From: Altererythrobacter sp. Root672
Lineage (GTDB): Bacteria > Pseudomonadota > Alphaproteobacteria > Sphingomonadales > Sphingomonadaceae
Length of the DNA: 64,000 bases
Assembly (NCBI RefSeq): GCF_001427865.1
Contig: NZ_LMHH01000001.1
Coordinates: 2,232,001-2,296,000, forward strand
Direction: 5' to 3'
In this document: one piece after another, positions 1 through 8,260 of the stretch
Layout of the letters: each line of letters begins with the position of its first letter
How positions within the stretch are numbered: the first letter of the stretch is position 1
Translations under genes and position numbers: made by a program
The notes under the pieces: model-generated
Told to the model about the DNA's origin: nothing
Database searches by the model: none
What the model saw: only the letters and a program-made list of their open reading frames with translations

Positions 1-1
1 C

Positions 2-514
2 CGCAACGCGTACGTCCCATTGCCTGAGCAAAAGCCCGTCCTGCGGGAGATCGAACTGCTCGTCGCCGAGCAACAGCGCAGGATCAGGTATTTCGTCGAA
101 GGCCAGCGTGACCGCCGTTCGAGCCAGGCGTTTGACGCCTCCTCGGAACTGAGAGTCCTGGTCCAGCGACTGGCAAACCAGTGGGGTATCGACGTCGAGA
201 TCGAAGAGATCGACCTTCCGTCCAAGCTTCCCCGACCCGTGCTGGAGAACATCGAACAGCTTGTGTCCGAAGCAACCGCCAACGCCGTTCGTCACGGGGC
301 CGCGCGACAGGTTCTCGTTCGCTTGTCAGGCGATTCCGATAAGCTCTCTTTGGTGATAAGGGATGACGGCAAGGGCATGGCCGACGGGAAGCTGGACAAG
401 GGTTCGAGTTCATTGCGCTCGCGGCTCGACAAGTTTGGCGGCAGCATGTCCATTGGCCGCGCGTTTCCCGGCCTGGAGATCACGATGAGCATTCCCATGC
501 GAGGCCGCGCGTGA
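2..514 (+). CDS. Sensor histidine kinase, C-terminal part (cut by window start)
   Basis: The frame is open from the left edge, so the true start lies upstream; a TTG at 20 is only an internal codon. About 170 residues are visible. The C-terminal half is a HATPase_c ATP-binding fold, with an N-box-like segment (EATANAVRHG) and a G1-box (DDGKGM), followed by a conserved SLRSRLDKFGG segment. This is typical of the NarL/DegS group of kinases, whose partners are LuxR-type regulators. The dimerisation/His region and any sensor domain are outside the window. The stop overlaps the next gene's GTG start by 4 nt, so the two are a coupled two-component pair. The input signal is unknown. Confidence 0.85.
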   Translation, partial: RNAYVPLPEQKPVLREIELLVAEQQRRIRYFVEGQRDRRSSQAFDASSELRVLVQRLANQWGIDVEIEEIDLPSKLPRPVLENIEQLVSEATANAVRHGAARQVLVRLSGDSDKLSLVIRDDGKGMADGKLDKGSSSLRSRLDKFGGSMSIGRAFPGLEITMSIPMRGRA

Positions 515-1149
515 ACCGGACAGTCGTCCTGTGCGACGATCATCCGCTGTTGCTTCAAGGCCTGGTCGATCTGTTGCGGGGCGCCGGGGGGTTCGACATT
601 CTCGATTCCACCACGAGCGGCCATCGGGCGCTGAGCCAGATCCGCAAGCTTCGGCCTGACATTGCCGTCCTCGACGTTTCGATGCCTGACATTGGCGGCC
701 TCGACATCCTGAGGGCCGTACATACCGAGCGCCTGGGAGTCCGCGTGGTCTTCCTCACGGCGACCATTCCCGGCAAGAAGGTCGCCGAAGCGCTGTCCTA
801 CGGGATCTGGGGGCTGCTAACCAAGGACTACGCCACCGAGCACTTTCTCGAATGCCTGGAGACGGTCGCCGCGGGCGAACGGTGGTTGCCCAAGAACCTG
901 CTCGAAAAGGTGGAACTGGACGAGGACCACGACATCGGCGCCCGGCTTGCCACGCTGACATTGCGCGAACTGGAGATCTCTCGCCTGGTGTGCCGCGGTT
1001 TGTCCAATCGCTCGATCGCGGCAGAGCTCGGTTCAGCCGAAGGAACGGTCAGCATCCACCTCGGGAACATCTATCGCAAGCTCGACATCTCCAGTCGGAC
1101 CATGCTCGCCTCGCTCCTCGTCCAGCATCACATGCTGACTGACGACTAG
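511..1149 (+). CDS. LuxR/NarL-family two-component response regulator
   Basis: A 212-residue protein with an N-terminal receiver domain (about 1-120): acidic pocket D9-D10, phosphoacceptor D55 in a VLDVSMPD motif, and K at the end of strand 5 (LLTKD). The C-terminal LuxR-type helix-turn-helix (about 145-205) has the usual LTLRELEISRLVCRGLSNRSIAAELG and GTVSIHLGNIYRKL segments, so it is a DNA-binding transcription factor. The GTG start overlaps the kinase stop (GTGA), which fixes the pairing. Its targets cannot be read from the sequence. The downstream membrane gene starts 2 nt after its stop and is probably co-transcribed. Confidence 0.92.
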   Translation: MNRTVVLCDDHPLLLQGLVDLLRGAGGFDILDSTTSGHRALSQIRKLRPDIAVLDVSMPDIGGLDILRAVHTERLGVRVVFLTATIPGKKVAEALSYGIWGLLTKDYATEHFLECLETVAAGERWLPKNLLEKVELDEDHDIGARLATLTLRELEISRLVCRGLSNRSIAAELGSAEGTVSIHLGNIYRKLDISSRTMLASLLVQHHMLTDD

Positions 1150-1151
1150 CG

Positions 1152-2174
1152 ATGGAAGCGACCGGGGACACCAAGTCCGCCTCCCCGGCAAGCGGGCGCT
1201 GGCGGTGGCTCAAGGCGGCGATTGGGGTTCTTTTCGGCGCCATTGCGCTGATCGTGCTTTGGCAGTCGGTCGACTATCGCGACGTCGCTGCCCATTTTGG
1301 CAAAGCTGCGGTGGCTCCGCTCATTGTCGGGCTAATCGCCTACGCGCTCGATTTCCTGCTCCGCGCTTACCGCTTCAAGATCCTGCTCGAAGGCACGCGG
1401 CACGAGATTCGCTTCCTCCCCACCGTGGCGCCCTTTGTCGCCAGCTTCGGCATCAACGACATCCTTCCCTTCCGCTTGGGCGACGGCTTTCGGGTTTTCT
1501 GGTTTCATGATCGCCTGAACCTGCCGCTGGGAAGAGTCCTGGGCGCGATGTTGCTCGAACGGCTGCTCGATCTCGTCACTATCGTGCTGCTGGCCTGCCT
1601 CGCCTTGATCGCCATCGATGTAGTGGTTTCGGACCAGGTGCTGGAGCGGCTTCGCTGGGTCATGATCGCGTGCTCGGTCGGCGGCGTCCTGGTCCTGTTC
1701 TCGCCGCTGGCGCTCCACCGCCTCGCCGGCCGCCTGCAACAATCGCCGCGGCGCGCGATCGCGCTGACAGGCAAGGGCATCGCGTCGATGTCGGACGCGA
1801 TCAAGGAAGCCGGCACGCTTGGCCGCATGAGCCGGCTGATCGCCTTCTCGCTGCTTATCTGGCTACTCGAGAGCGTAGCGGCCTTGGCCGTGTGGGTTAG
1901 CCTCGGCGGTCCGCTTGGCGAATGGCTCAAGCCGTTCTTCGCCTTTACCATCGCGATGCTGGGCACGCTGGTGCCGGCCTTGCCGGGGCACTTCGGCTCG
2001 TTCGACTACTTTGGCGTGCTGTCGTTCCAGGCCGTCGGGGTCGAGGCCGATTTCGCGGCAGCGGTGATCCTGCTGCTGCATCTCTTGCTGTGGTTGCCCA
2101 CTGCCCTCTTTGCGGTGGCGTGGCTGATCCTGGCGCCGAAAACCGGCAAGCGCGTTTTCAGGACAGCGTCTTGA
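1152..2174 (+). CDS. Flippase-like integral membrane protein (UPF0104 / LPG-synthase TM family)
   Basis: A 340-residue protein with about eight hydrophobic segments and the family pattern of the lysylphosphatidylglycerol-synthase TM region (AglD/UPF0104): a conserved RAYRFKILL motif near the second helix, then a FRLGDGFRVFW loop and a PALPGHFGSFDYF segment near the C-terminus. Family members move or act beside polyprenyl-linked sugars and lipids, but the substrate here is not defined. It follows the response regulator by 2 nt. Its 3' end overlaps the convergent epimerase gene by 17 bp. Its position opposite a polyprenyl-sugar operon makes a role in moving such a lipid plausible but unproven. 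Confidence 0.75.
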   Translation: MEATGDTKSASPASGRWRWLKAAIGVLFGAIALIVLWQSVDYRDVAAHFGKAAVAPLIVGLIAYALDFLLRAYRFKILLEGTRHEIRFLPTVAPFVASFGINDILPFRLGDGFRVFWFHDRLNLPLGRVLGAMLLERLLDLVTIVLLACLALIAIDVVVSDQVLERLRWVMIACSVGGVLVLFSPLALHRLAGRLQQSPRRAIALTGKGIASMSDAIKEAGTLGRMSRLIAFSLLIWLLESVAALAVWVSLGGPLGEWLKPFFAFTIAMLGTLVPALPGHFGSFDYFGVLSFQAVGVEADFAAAVILLLHLLLWLPTALFAVAWLILAPKTGKRVFRTAS

Positions 2175-3177
2175 TGAGGCGCAGCACGCCTTGCCGCAGC
2201 GGCGCACGATGGGCGGTTTCCGCCTCTCCCCGCCCCGCGTGTTGCACGAACCAGTCATAGCTTTGCATCAGCATGGACTGGTTCGAATGAGCCGGCTTCC
2301 ACCCCAGCGCCAGCAGCGGCTGAATGTCGAAGAAGCAGTCGCAGTGATAGGTCTGATAATGCCAAGGCGTCAGCCGCGACAGGCCAAGGGCGTGTAGAAC
2401 CCGAAGCGACTGCACCGCCGGCCAGACCGGCAGCGATCTGACCTGCGAAGAGGTGCCGGCGTGCGCGATGAGCGCTTCGAGATCTTGGCGGAGTGTGCCG
2501 AAACTATCGGTCCCGACGTTGAAGGTGCCCTCCAGCCTCCGCTTCAACGCCAGCGAATGGAACGCGACCAGATCGTCGACATGGATGAATTGCTGGCGCT
2601 GCGCGCCGTTGCCGATGATCGGAATCGAGGCTCCGTCCCGGATCCAATCGAACAGGATATGGAAGATACCGAGGCGGCCTGGACCAAGGGTCACTCTCGG
2701 GCGGATGGTCGTTAGCGGGATCGAGGCTTCCTCAGTGACCTGCTTCATCGCGATCTCACCGGCGAGCTTCGAGCGGCCATAGTCCTCGATCGGACGCGGC
2801 ACGACGTAGCTGGTGATCGCTCCGGGCCCGGTCAGTCCATAGACGGCCGTGGTGCTGAGATGGATGATGTGCCCGACATTGCCACGTGCCGCTGCCGCGG
2901 CGACGTTTCGCGTGCCATCGCGATTAACCTCGTAGTACCGCTGCCCCGCGGCGGACTGGGCTACCAGGGCCGCGTTGTGGTGGACCACGTCCACGCCGGC
3001 CATAGCGCGGGCCACGGCGGCTTCATCGGTGATCGAGCCGCGCTGGAATTCTATTTCCGGGAGCCGGGCCGGATCGTCGACAAGGTCCAACACTCGGACC
3101 CGTTCTCCCTGCATCGCCAGCTTTCGGGCAATCGCGCCGCCGATGAATCCCGTGCCGCCGGTGATCAAGTGAAGCAT
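2158..3177 (-). CDS. NAD(P)-dependent epimerase/dehydratase (extended SDR)
   Basis: A 339-residue extended short-chain dehydrogenase. The Rossmann motif GGTGFIG is at 7-13 and the catalytic pair is Y133xxxK137 (DYGRSK), with the upstream Ser/Thr of HLSTTAVYG at about 108-110. It is the last gene of the seven-gene minus-strand operon, 9 bp after the GMC oxidoreductase. In context, the oxidoreductase plus this SDR could carry out a two-step oxidation/reduction (epimerisation) of a lipid-linked sugar, as DprE1/DprE2 do in mycobacteria. The SDR family is certain; that role is inference. Confidence 0.85.
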   Translation of the reverse strand: MLHLITGGTGFIGGAIARKLAMQGERVRVLDLVDDPARLPEIEFQRGSITDEAAVARAMAGVDVVHHNAALVAQSAAGQRYYEVNRDGTRNVAAAAARGNVGHIIHLSTTAVYGLTGPGAITSYVVPRPIEDYGRSKLAGEIAMKQVTEEASIPLTTIRPRVTLGPGRLGIFHILFDWIRDGASIPIIGNGAQRQQFIHVDDLVAFHSLALKRRLEGTFNVGTDSFGTLRQDLEALIAHAGTSSQVRSLPVWPAVQSLRVLHALGLSRLTPWHYQTYHCDCFFDIQPLLALGWKPAHSNQSMLMQSYDWFVQHAGRGEAETAHRAPLRQGVLRLIKTLS

Positions 3178-3186
3178 CGGCCGGGC

Positions 3187-4629
3187 TCAGGAGAACTGGC
3201 GTTCGATGGCGTCGAGGGCATTGCGGTGAGCAACGGCCATGACGGTCCCCTGCGGGTTCACCACAGTGGGCGTGCACAGCAGCGAGGCGTCCGCAATGTA
3301 GAGACCGTCAGTGCCGTGCACCTTCCCGAACGAATTGGCCGCGGTGCGCCTGTCGTTCTCCCCCATTGGGCAGGATGAGAAGACATGAACTGACGTAACG
3401 CTTCCGTCCGAGGCACTCAGGCTGGAGGGCATGAATTCCAGGCTCCGTGTCGAGGCGACGTCGGCATAGCCCGCCACGCACGGCATCACGCGAACCGCAT
3501 CGGCCGCGCGCAGCGCCTCGCACAGCTTGCGCAGCCCGGTTCCCAGCACGTGGAGGTCGTTCGCGGTGAAGCCTATCCGGACCAACGGATCGGAAAAGCC
3601 AGGCAGGTTCCGTACGGTCGCTGTCCCGCCAGTCGTCTGCACGTAGTAGATGCCCATGCGCCGCGAGCGTTCGTGGACCAGGTCCCAAGCACCCTCTCGG
3701 TCGGACAAGGCCACGCCCAGCATCGGCCGCTTGCTGATGGAACACCCCATGCCGAAGGAGGGTTCGAATTCCTTGATCTGGTGAACCGGATCCAGGTCGC
3801 CCGCGAAATTCACGTCGCGCTCAAATTCGGCGACCACTTTGACCATCGGGTGAAAGCGCAGGCTGTTGCCGACGTTGTGCGTGAACCCGGATCGCCTCAA
3901 GAGCGCGGGAGTCTGCACTGCCCCGCAGGCCACGAACACTCGCTGCGCCCGAATCTCGATCGGCCGCGAGTGCCCGGCCTCGTCTTTCGCGCTGCCGGTC
4001 GCGAGCCAGGCGCCCGATACCCTGCGAAGGCGATCGATACGTGTGCGAGCGTTCAGACGCCCGCCTTTCTGCAGGAAGCGCCGGACGAATGTCTCCGACA
4101 TCGACTGCCTGCGACCGCCCTTCCCGTCCGGATCATAGCTGAACAGCCGCGGCGCTTCGATCGATTGCCAGCCAAGCGCCTGTGCGCCGCGCTGCAATTG
4201 CTGCGACATCTCGGACGGCGCGCCCGGAACATATTCGACCCGCGCGATCTCCTCGCACGCCGCGAAGTGGGCCTTCATCGAGTTGAAGCCGAGGTTCTCG
4301 ACACCGAAGTCCTTGCGCCAACTGTCGAGAATGAACTCCGGCGCCCGACGGTAGAGGCCGCGATTGACCTCGCTTCCGCCGCCCACGCAGCGTCCTTCCA
4401 CCCAGGCCAGCTTCTGCCGCCCCAAGGCGACGCTGACGCCCCCGTTGCGATACTTGCGAAGCATCTCCTCACGGGAAAAATGCGCGGCAGAATCGAGCGA
4501 AAGATGCTCGCCCTCCTCGACCATGAGCACGTCATGCCCCGCCTCGACCAGCATGGTCCCGCTGACACATCCGCCCGGACCCGATCCTATGACAAGGATT
4601 CCCGCGGTCATGGCGTCCGGCTTGCTCAT
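3187..4629 (-). CDS. GMC-family FAD-dependent oxidoreductase
   Basis: A 480-residue flavoprotein. The FAD-binding GxGxxG motif (GSGPGG) is at 15-20, followed by an acidic cofactor-binding end (MVEEGEHL). A GMC C-terminal domain has the candidate catalytic His415 (HVFSSCPMG) and Asn458 (VVNPQGT), matching the GMC His/Asn pair. No signal peptide is seen. It overlaps the upstream small protein by 4 nt (ATGA), which suggests a two-subunit enzyme like other bacterial GMC dehydrogenases with small partners. The substrate is unknown. The operon context suggests a sugar or polyprenyl-linked sugar alcohol. Confidence 0.85.
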   Translation of the reverse strand: MSKPDAMTAGILVIGSGPGGCVSGTMLVEAGHDVLMVEEGEHLSLDSAAHFSREEMLRKYRNGGVSVALGRQKLAWVEGRCVGGGSEVNRGLYRRAPEFILDSWRKDFGVENLGFNSMKAHFAACEEIARVEYVPGAPSEMSQQLQRGAQALGWQSIEAPRLFSYDPDGKGGRRQSMSETFVRRFLQKGGRLNARTRIDRLRRVSGAWLATGSAKDEAGHSRPIEIRAQRVFVACGAVQTPALLRRSGFTHNVGNSLRFHPMVKVVAEFERDVNFAGDLDPVHQIKEFEPSFGMGCSISKRPMLGVALSDREGAWDLVHERSRRMGIYYVQTTGGTATVRNLPGFSDPLVRIGFTANDLHVLGTGLRKLCEALRAADAVRVMPCVAGYADVASTRSLEFMPSSLSASDGSVTSVHVFSSCPMGENDRRTAANSFGKVHGTDGLYIADASLLCTPTVVNPQGTVMAVAHRNALDAIERQFS

Positions 4630-5003
4630 GCCGCGACCTTGTCGGTTTCAACGTCACCGTCGTCCTGGACCTGCGAATAGAGCCCGAACGCGGTGAAGGT
4701 CGTGTAGAAAGCGATCATCGACCGGCGAAAGCCGACGCGGCTCTCCCGCCAGGCCGCGACTTGCGCTTGCCGGCCTGGATGATCGAGCCGGTGAAAGCGA
4801 GTGCCGCGCAAAGGCACGCTCCACCAGTCGAACAGGACGGCGAGCCAGCGAAAGCCCACACGAAGGTAGTCGGGCATGACCTCGACGGTCTCCCGCACGT
4901 AGTGGCACACAACCGCGCGGTCGGCGACGCTGGCGGCCGGGCACATCTCGATAGCGATTGTGTCGACCAACGCGTCCGTCGCTCGGTCCGCTGCCTTACG
5001 CAT
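4626..5003 (-). CDS. Small protein coupled to GMC oxidoreductase (putative accessory subunit)
   Basis: A 125-residue protein, mostly helical by composition, with no signal peptide or clear TM segment. It has a conserved-looking core (MPDYLRVGFRWLAVLFDW, then RFHRLDHPGR and a C-terminal FYTTFTAFGLYS). Similar short helical proteins accompany bacterial GMC oxidoreductases, but I cannot name a family with certainty. The start overlaps the end of the HAD gene by 8 nt, and the stop overlaps the oxidoreductase start by 4 nt. Such tight coupling is usual for subunits of one complex. Confidence 0.6.
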   Translation of the reverse strand: MRKAADRATDALVDTIAIEMCPAASVADRAVVCHYVRETVEVMPDYLRVGFRWLAVLFDWWSVPLRGTRFHRLDHPGRQAQVAAWRESRVGFRRSMIAFYTTFTAFGLYSQVQDDGDVETDKVAA

Positions 5004-5691
5004 GGCCGACCTCCGCCAGGATGGGAGCGAATACGCGGTCGCGGAAGTCCCGGAAGGTGGGTGAGCGGTCGTTCTTCCGGAACGACCGGATCAAGGTCGG
5101 CACCGAGATGGCGCGCGCGGCCTCCCAATCGCGATCGAACCGGTCACCGACGACGATGGCCTGATCGGGAGAGGTCGCAGTCCGATCAAGTATGAGTTGC
5201 AACCCTGCCGGATCCGGCTTGAAGCGATTGACCGCCGGGTCGGACGAGCAGACCGCTAGATCGGCCTTCAGTTCCAAGGTCGCAAGCTTCGGCTCCACCG
5301 GATAGTCGGACCAGGCCGCGATCGTGCGCCCATTCCGCTTCAAGGCGGAAAACAGCTCGGACGCCCCGCGCGTCCTGCGGCGTCTCAGGCGCGCCAGCGG
5401 CTCCTGCTCGATCCAGCGTTCGACGATCGAGCGAACATGCTCTTCGCTGCACCCACGGTCTTTGGCCGTGCGACGAAACTGTTCGTTGGAGACGCCGACA
5501 GATCGGGCGTCGCCAAGGCTTTCCCTGACTTTGCGGAAAGTCGACAGGACGCGGATCGTATCGAGCGTGCGCTGCTGCAAACTGTCTGCGATCAGGGCGC
5601 GCGCCATATCCAGCCGCAAGGGCCACTGATCGTAGAGTGTGCCATCCACGTCGAAGATGACCAGCTTGATGCCCGACCAGTCGACCCGCAT
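4996..5691 (-). CDS. HAD-superfamily hydrolase (phosphatase)
   Basis: A 231-residue HAD protein. Motif I is DVDGT, with nucleophile D14 and acid/base D16. Motif II is the AWSDYP segment, motif III a Lys in NRFKPDP, and motif IV GDRFDRDWEAA. The cap is helical (C1 type). It probably removes a phosphate from a small or lipid-linked phosphosugar. It lies 3 bp after the UbiA prenyltransferase, which matches the need for a phosphatase after a phosphoribosyl-type transfer to polyprenyl phosphate. The substrate is inferred from context only; HAD sequences alone do not show specificity. Confidence 0.85.
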   Translation of the reverse strand: MRVDWSGIKLVIFDVDGTLYDQWPLRLDMARALIADSLQQRTLDTIRVLSTFRKVRESLGDARSVGVSNEQFRRTAKDRGCSEEHVRSIVERWIEQEPLARLRRRRTRGASELFSALKRNGRTIAAWSDYPVEPKLATLELKADLAVCSSDPAVNRFKPDPAGLQLILDRTATSPDQAIVVGDRFDRDWEAARAISVPTLIRSFRKNDRSPTFRDFRDRVFAPILAEVGHA

Positions 5692-5694
5692 GGG

Positions 5695-6690
5695 TTAACC
5701 TCCGGCCCCCTTCATCTCGACAGGCGTGAAAGTGCGCTCGGTCAGTTGGCGCAATTCCGGAATGTCCGCAAAGGACAGCAGCAGCAGAGCGAGAGCCGTG
5801 ACCATCAGCATGGTCATCAGGCGCCGTGAACGGAACATCCTCTCGGGCCGTTGCGCGATCGAATCCTTCATCATCGCCAGCCAGAAATAGCATCCGAACA
5901 GACCCACGATGAAGGGAAACGCCAGGAGAAACTCGAGCCGGTACTTGATCAGGAACACGCCGACGAAGAACGACGAGACCATCGCGTAGACCAGGCAGCT
6001 GACCGTCAGGCTTTCCGCCGTGTAGCCGCTGAACGATCGGCGGTAGCTTTGCAGCGTCGCGAGCCCTTCGCTTGCGACGATATCGCGATACTCGGACAGG
6101 CGCTTCGATCCCATCAGGAACGCCCCACCGAACCAATAGGCCAGAAGCAAGCTGAGCGGCGGGAGGCTGGTCTGGTCGATCATCAGCCAGCCGAGAGTCA
6201 GCCGTATCGGGTTGTTGACCGATTCAGAGATCACATCGACGAATGGCCGGTCCTTCGACCGGATCGGGCGGACGTTGTAGATCAGCCCAGAGATCAGGAA
6301 CGCTGCCGAGGCGAGGAAGAAATAGCCACCCAGCGCCTTGGCGAGCACCATGCCGAGCACGGCGAAAATCAGGTATTCCGCCGTGACCAGAGCTGGCGAG
6401 AGCGAGCAGGCGACAGCCGCCCGGCGCGATTTTGTCGGATGGTGGGCGTCGAACTCCCGATCCAGCCATTCGTTGATCACGTAGTTCGCCGAAGCGATGG
6501 CGATCGCCGACAACAAGCCAACCGGAACCTTCCACACGGCATCGGCCAATGACGGCTCGCGCAGCGTGTAGGCCAGGACAATACCCGGCAGAATGAAGAC
6601 GTGCTTGGTGATGTGATCGAAGCGCGCGAGCGACAGGTAATCGCTCAGCTTCGATTGCCGCGACGCGACGGGCGCGATGACCTCAGTCAC
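5695..6690 (-). CDS. UbiA-family prenyltransferase (decaprenyl-phosphate phosphoribosyltransferase-like)
   Basis: A 331-residue polytopic protein with about nine TM helices. The first Asp-rich motif is at about 73-81 (NEWLDREFD), followed by AHHPTKSRR. That form, with HP-K just after the DxxxD, is typical of UbiA members that transfer phosphoribose from PRPP to polyprenyl phosphate (Rv3806c type) rather than quinone prenyltransferases. A second motif region (KDRPFVDVISESVNNPIR) follows. It overlaps the upstream GT-C-like gene by 8 nt. A quinone- or heme-pathway UbiA is less likely given these neighbours. Confidence 0.8.
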   Translation of the reverse strand: MTEVIAPVASRQSKLSDYLSLARFDHITKHVFILPGIVLAYTLREPSLADAVWKVPVGLLSAIAIASANYVINEWLDREFDAHHPTKSRRAAVACSLSPALVTAEYLIFAVLGMVLAKALGGYFFLASAAFLISGLIYNVRPIRSKDRPFVDVISESVNNPIRLTLGWLMIDQTSLPPLSLLLAYWFGGAFLMGSKRLSEYRDIVASEGLATLQSYRRSFSGYTAESLTVSCLVYAMVSSFFVGVFLIKYRLEFLLAFPFIVGLFGCYFWLAMMKDSIAQRPERMFRSRRLMTMLMVTALALLLLSFADIPELRQLTERTFTPVEMKGAGG

Positions 6691-8260
6691 CTTGAGCGCT
6701 TTCGCTGCCGTCGGAAACCAGGCGATAGACCCTGCCGTCGGCGAAGTCCCCGACCAACGTCACCGGCAGGGAGGCGGCAACAACCTGCTCGTCCGCCAAG
6801 TAGAACCGCCAGTCGATGCCGTCGAAGAACACGATGGCGATCTCGCCTGAGTTCGCTTCTTCCCGGATCCGTCCGAGTTGTTTCTCCAGCGGATTGCCGG
6901 GCTCAGGCAGGTTGGTGCGCAACTGCTTCTCGTGTGGGCTGAACCCGGCAGTCCGCCCGGTCATGTAGGCGATCACGTCAGGCGCGTTCGAATAGATGCG
7001 CGTTCCGGCCGGGAGCGTCCTGACCTTGGCCATCGTGGGCGAGTTGCGCCACTGGATCGACTGGAAGCCATAGCCCTCACGAGCCACTTCGATAGTGCGC
7101 GAGCTTGTCCTGACCAGGTGGCCGGCGAGGACCACAACGGAGAGCGCGGCGAGGCCATAGAGAGCCACGCGCTCGACGAGGACGTCTCGCGTCAGCTTCG
7201 AAGCCTCGATCGACACCAGCATGACCAGGAGCGCGTAAGCCGGGAAAGCGTATCGGCCCGTCAGGCTGAGATTGGCCTCGATCGAAACCGACAGGCCCAC
7301 GAAGGCCAGGTAGAAGACGAAGAAGGCCCCGAGGATGAGCGGCAGCGAAATCGCCGCGTCGTCAACTCCAGCTTCCGGGTCACGGCGCAACTGACGCGCA
7401 GTGAGTAACCAGCGCCAGGCGGCAAAGCAGATCACGGTCAAGACCGCGAGAAAGCGTATCGAGAAGGGAGCCGGTTTCGGCAGGACCCATGCCGCCATTG
7501 CCCCGGCGCTGGCGCGCCACTCTGCCGGACCCATCGTCCCGTAGAACCAGAGATCGCGACCGATCGAACGTCCTACTTCCAACTGGCTGATCACGACCCA
7601 GGTGAAGAACAGGACTCCGCTCAACCCACCCAGGATGGCGATATCCTTGATCTTCGCCGCGAGCGCTCTCCCAGGAACGAGCAGGATCACACAAGCGATC
7701 GCCGCGCCGAGCGGGGGCATGGTGAAGCGGGTCAGCGAACCGACGGCAATCAAGAGCGCCGAAATGATGAGCCAGGAAAGCCGCTCGCTCTCGAAGTAGT
7801 TCAGGATCGCCCACAGGGTCAGCAACACACACAGCAGGAACGGCGGTTCCGACAACGCGCCAGTATGAAGTGTGACGAATTGAGGCGAGAATGCGATCAG
7901 GGCCGTTCCTGCGAAGGCAAACACCCATCCCTTGGTAGCCCGGGCGATGAGCGCAAAGACCAGGCTGACATTGGCGACTATGAAGATCGCCGCGAAGAAC
8001 ATCGCCACTTGGTCAAAGGTGAAGCCCAGGGCCCGCCCGCCGACGAGCAGCCAGTGGTACATCGGCGCATCGAACCCGACCGGGCTGAGACCCATGTAGC
8101 GAGTGCTGTCGATGTAGATGCCAATGCCCTGCCAGGTGTTCGCTATGAACAAGCCGATCGAGGGGATCAGCACTGCCAGCCACGCCAGAATCAGCTGCCG
8201 GTTGGTGGCGCTACTGTCGCGGCTTCGAGTGGATGCCTGCGTGGGGAAGAGCGTAGCCAT
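6683..8260 (-). CDS. Polytopic membrane protein, probable GT-C glycosyltransferase
   Basis: A 525-residue protein with ten or more hydrophobic helices, then a soluble C-terminal domain of about 120 residues. An acidic residue in the first periplasmic loop (YIDSTRYMGL) and the overall layout resemble GT-C/PMT-like transferases, which use polyprenyl-phosphate-linked sugars as donors. No motif is strong enough to name a family. The start overlaps the aminotransferase stop by 1 nt and the stop overlaps the UbiA start by 8 nt, so it belongs to the same operon. If the operon makes a polyprenyl-phospho-pentose, this is the natural candidate to transfer it. Confidence 0.65.
   Translation of the reverse strand: MATLFPTQASTRSRDSSATNRQLILAWLAVLIPSIGLFIANTWQGIGIYIDSTRYMGLSPVGFDAPMYHWLLVGGRALGFTFDQVAMFFAAIFIVANVSLVFALIARATKGWVFAFAGTALIAFSPQFVTLHTGALSEPPFLLCVLLTLWAILNYFESERLSWLIISALLIAVGSLTRFTMPPLGAAIACVILLVPGRALAAKIKDIAILGGLSGVLFFTWVVISQLEVGRSIGRDLWFYGTMGPAEWRASAGAMAAWVLPKPAPFSIRFLAVLTVICFAAWRWLLTARQLRRDPEAGVDDAAISLPLILGAFFVFYLAFVGLSVSIEANLSLTGRYAFPAYALLVMLVSIEASKLTRDVLVERVALYGLAALSVVVLAGHLVRTSSRTIEVAREGYGFQSIQWRNSPTMAKVRTLPAGTRIYSNAPDVIAYMTGRTAGFSPHEKQLRTNLPEPGNPLEKQLGRIREEANSGEIAIVFFDGIDWRFYLADEQVVAASLPVTLVGDFADGRVYRLVSDGSESAQGD

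Noticed and set aside
3550-4680. 376-codon plus-strand frame opposite the GMC oxidoreductase
   Set aside because: Shadow frame; the minus-strand protein has FAD and GMC catalytic motifs and operon overlaps.
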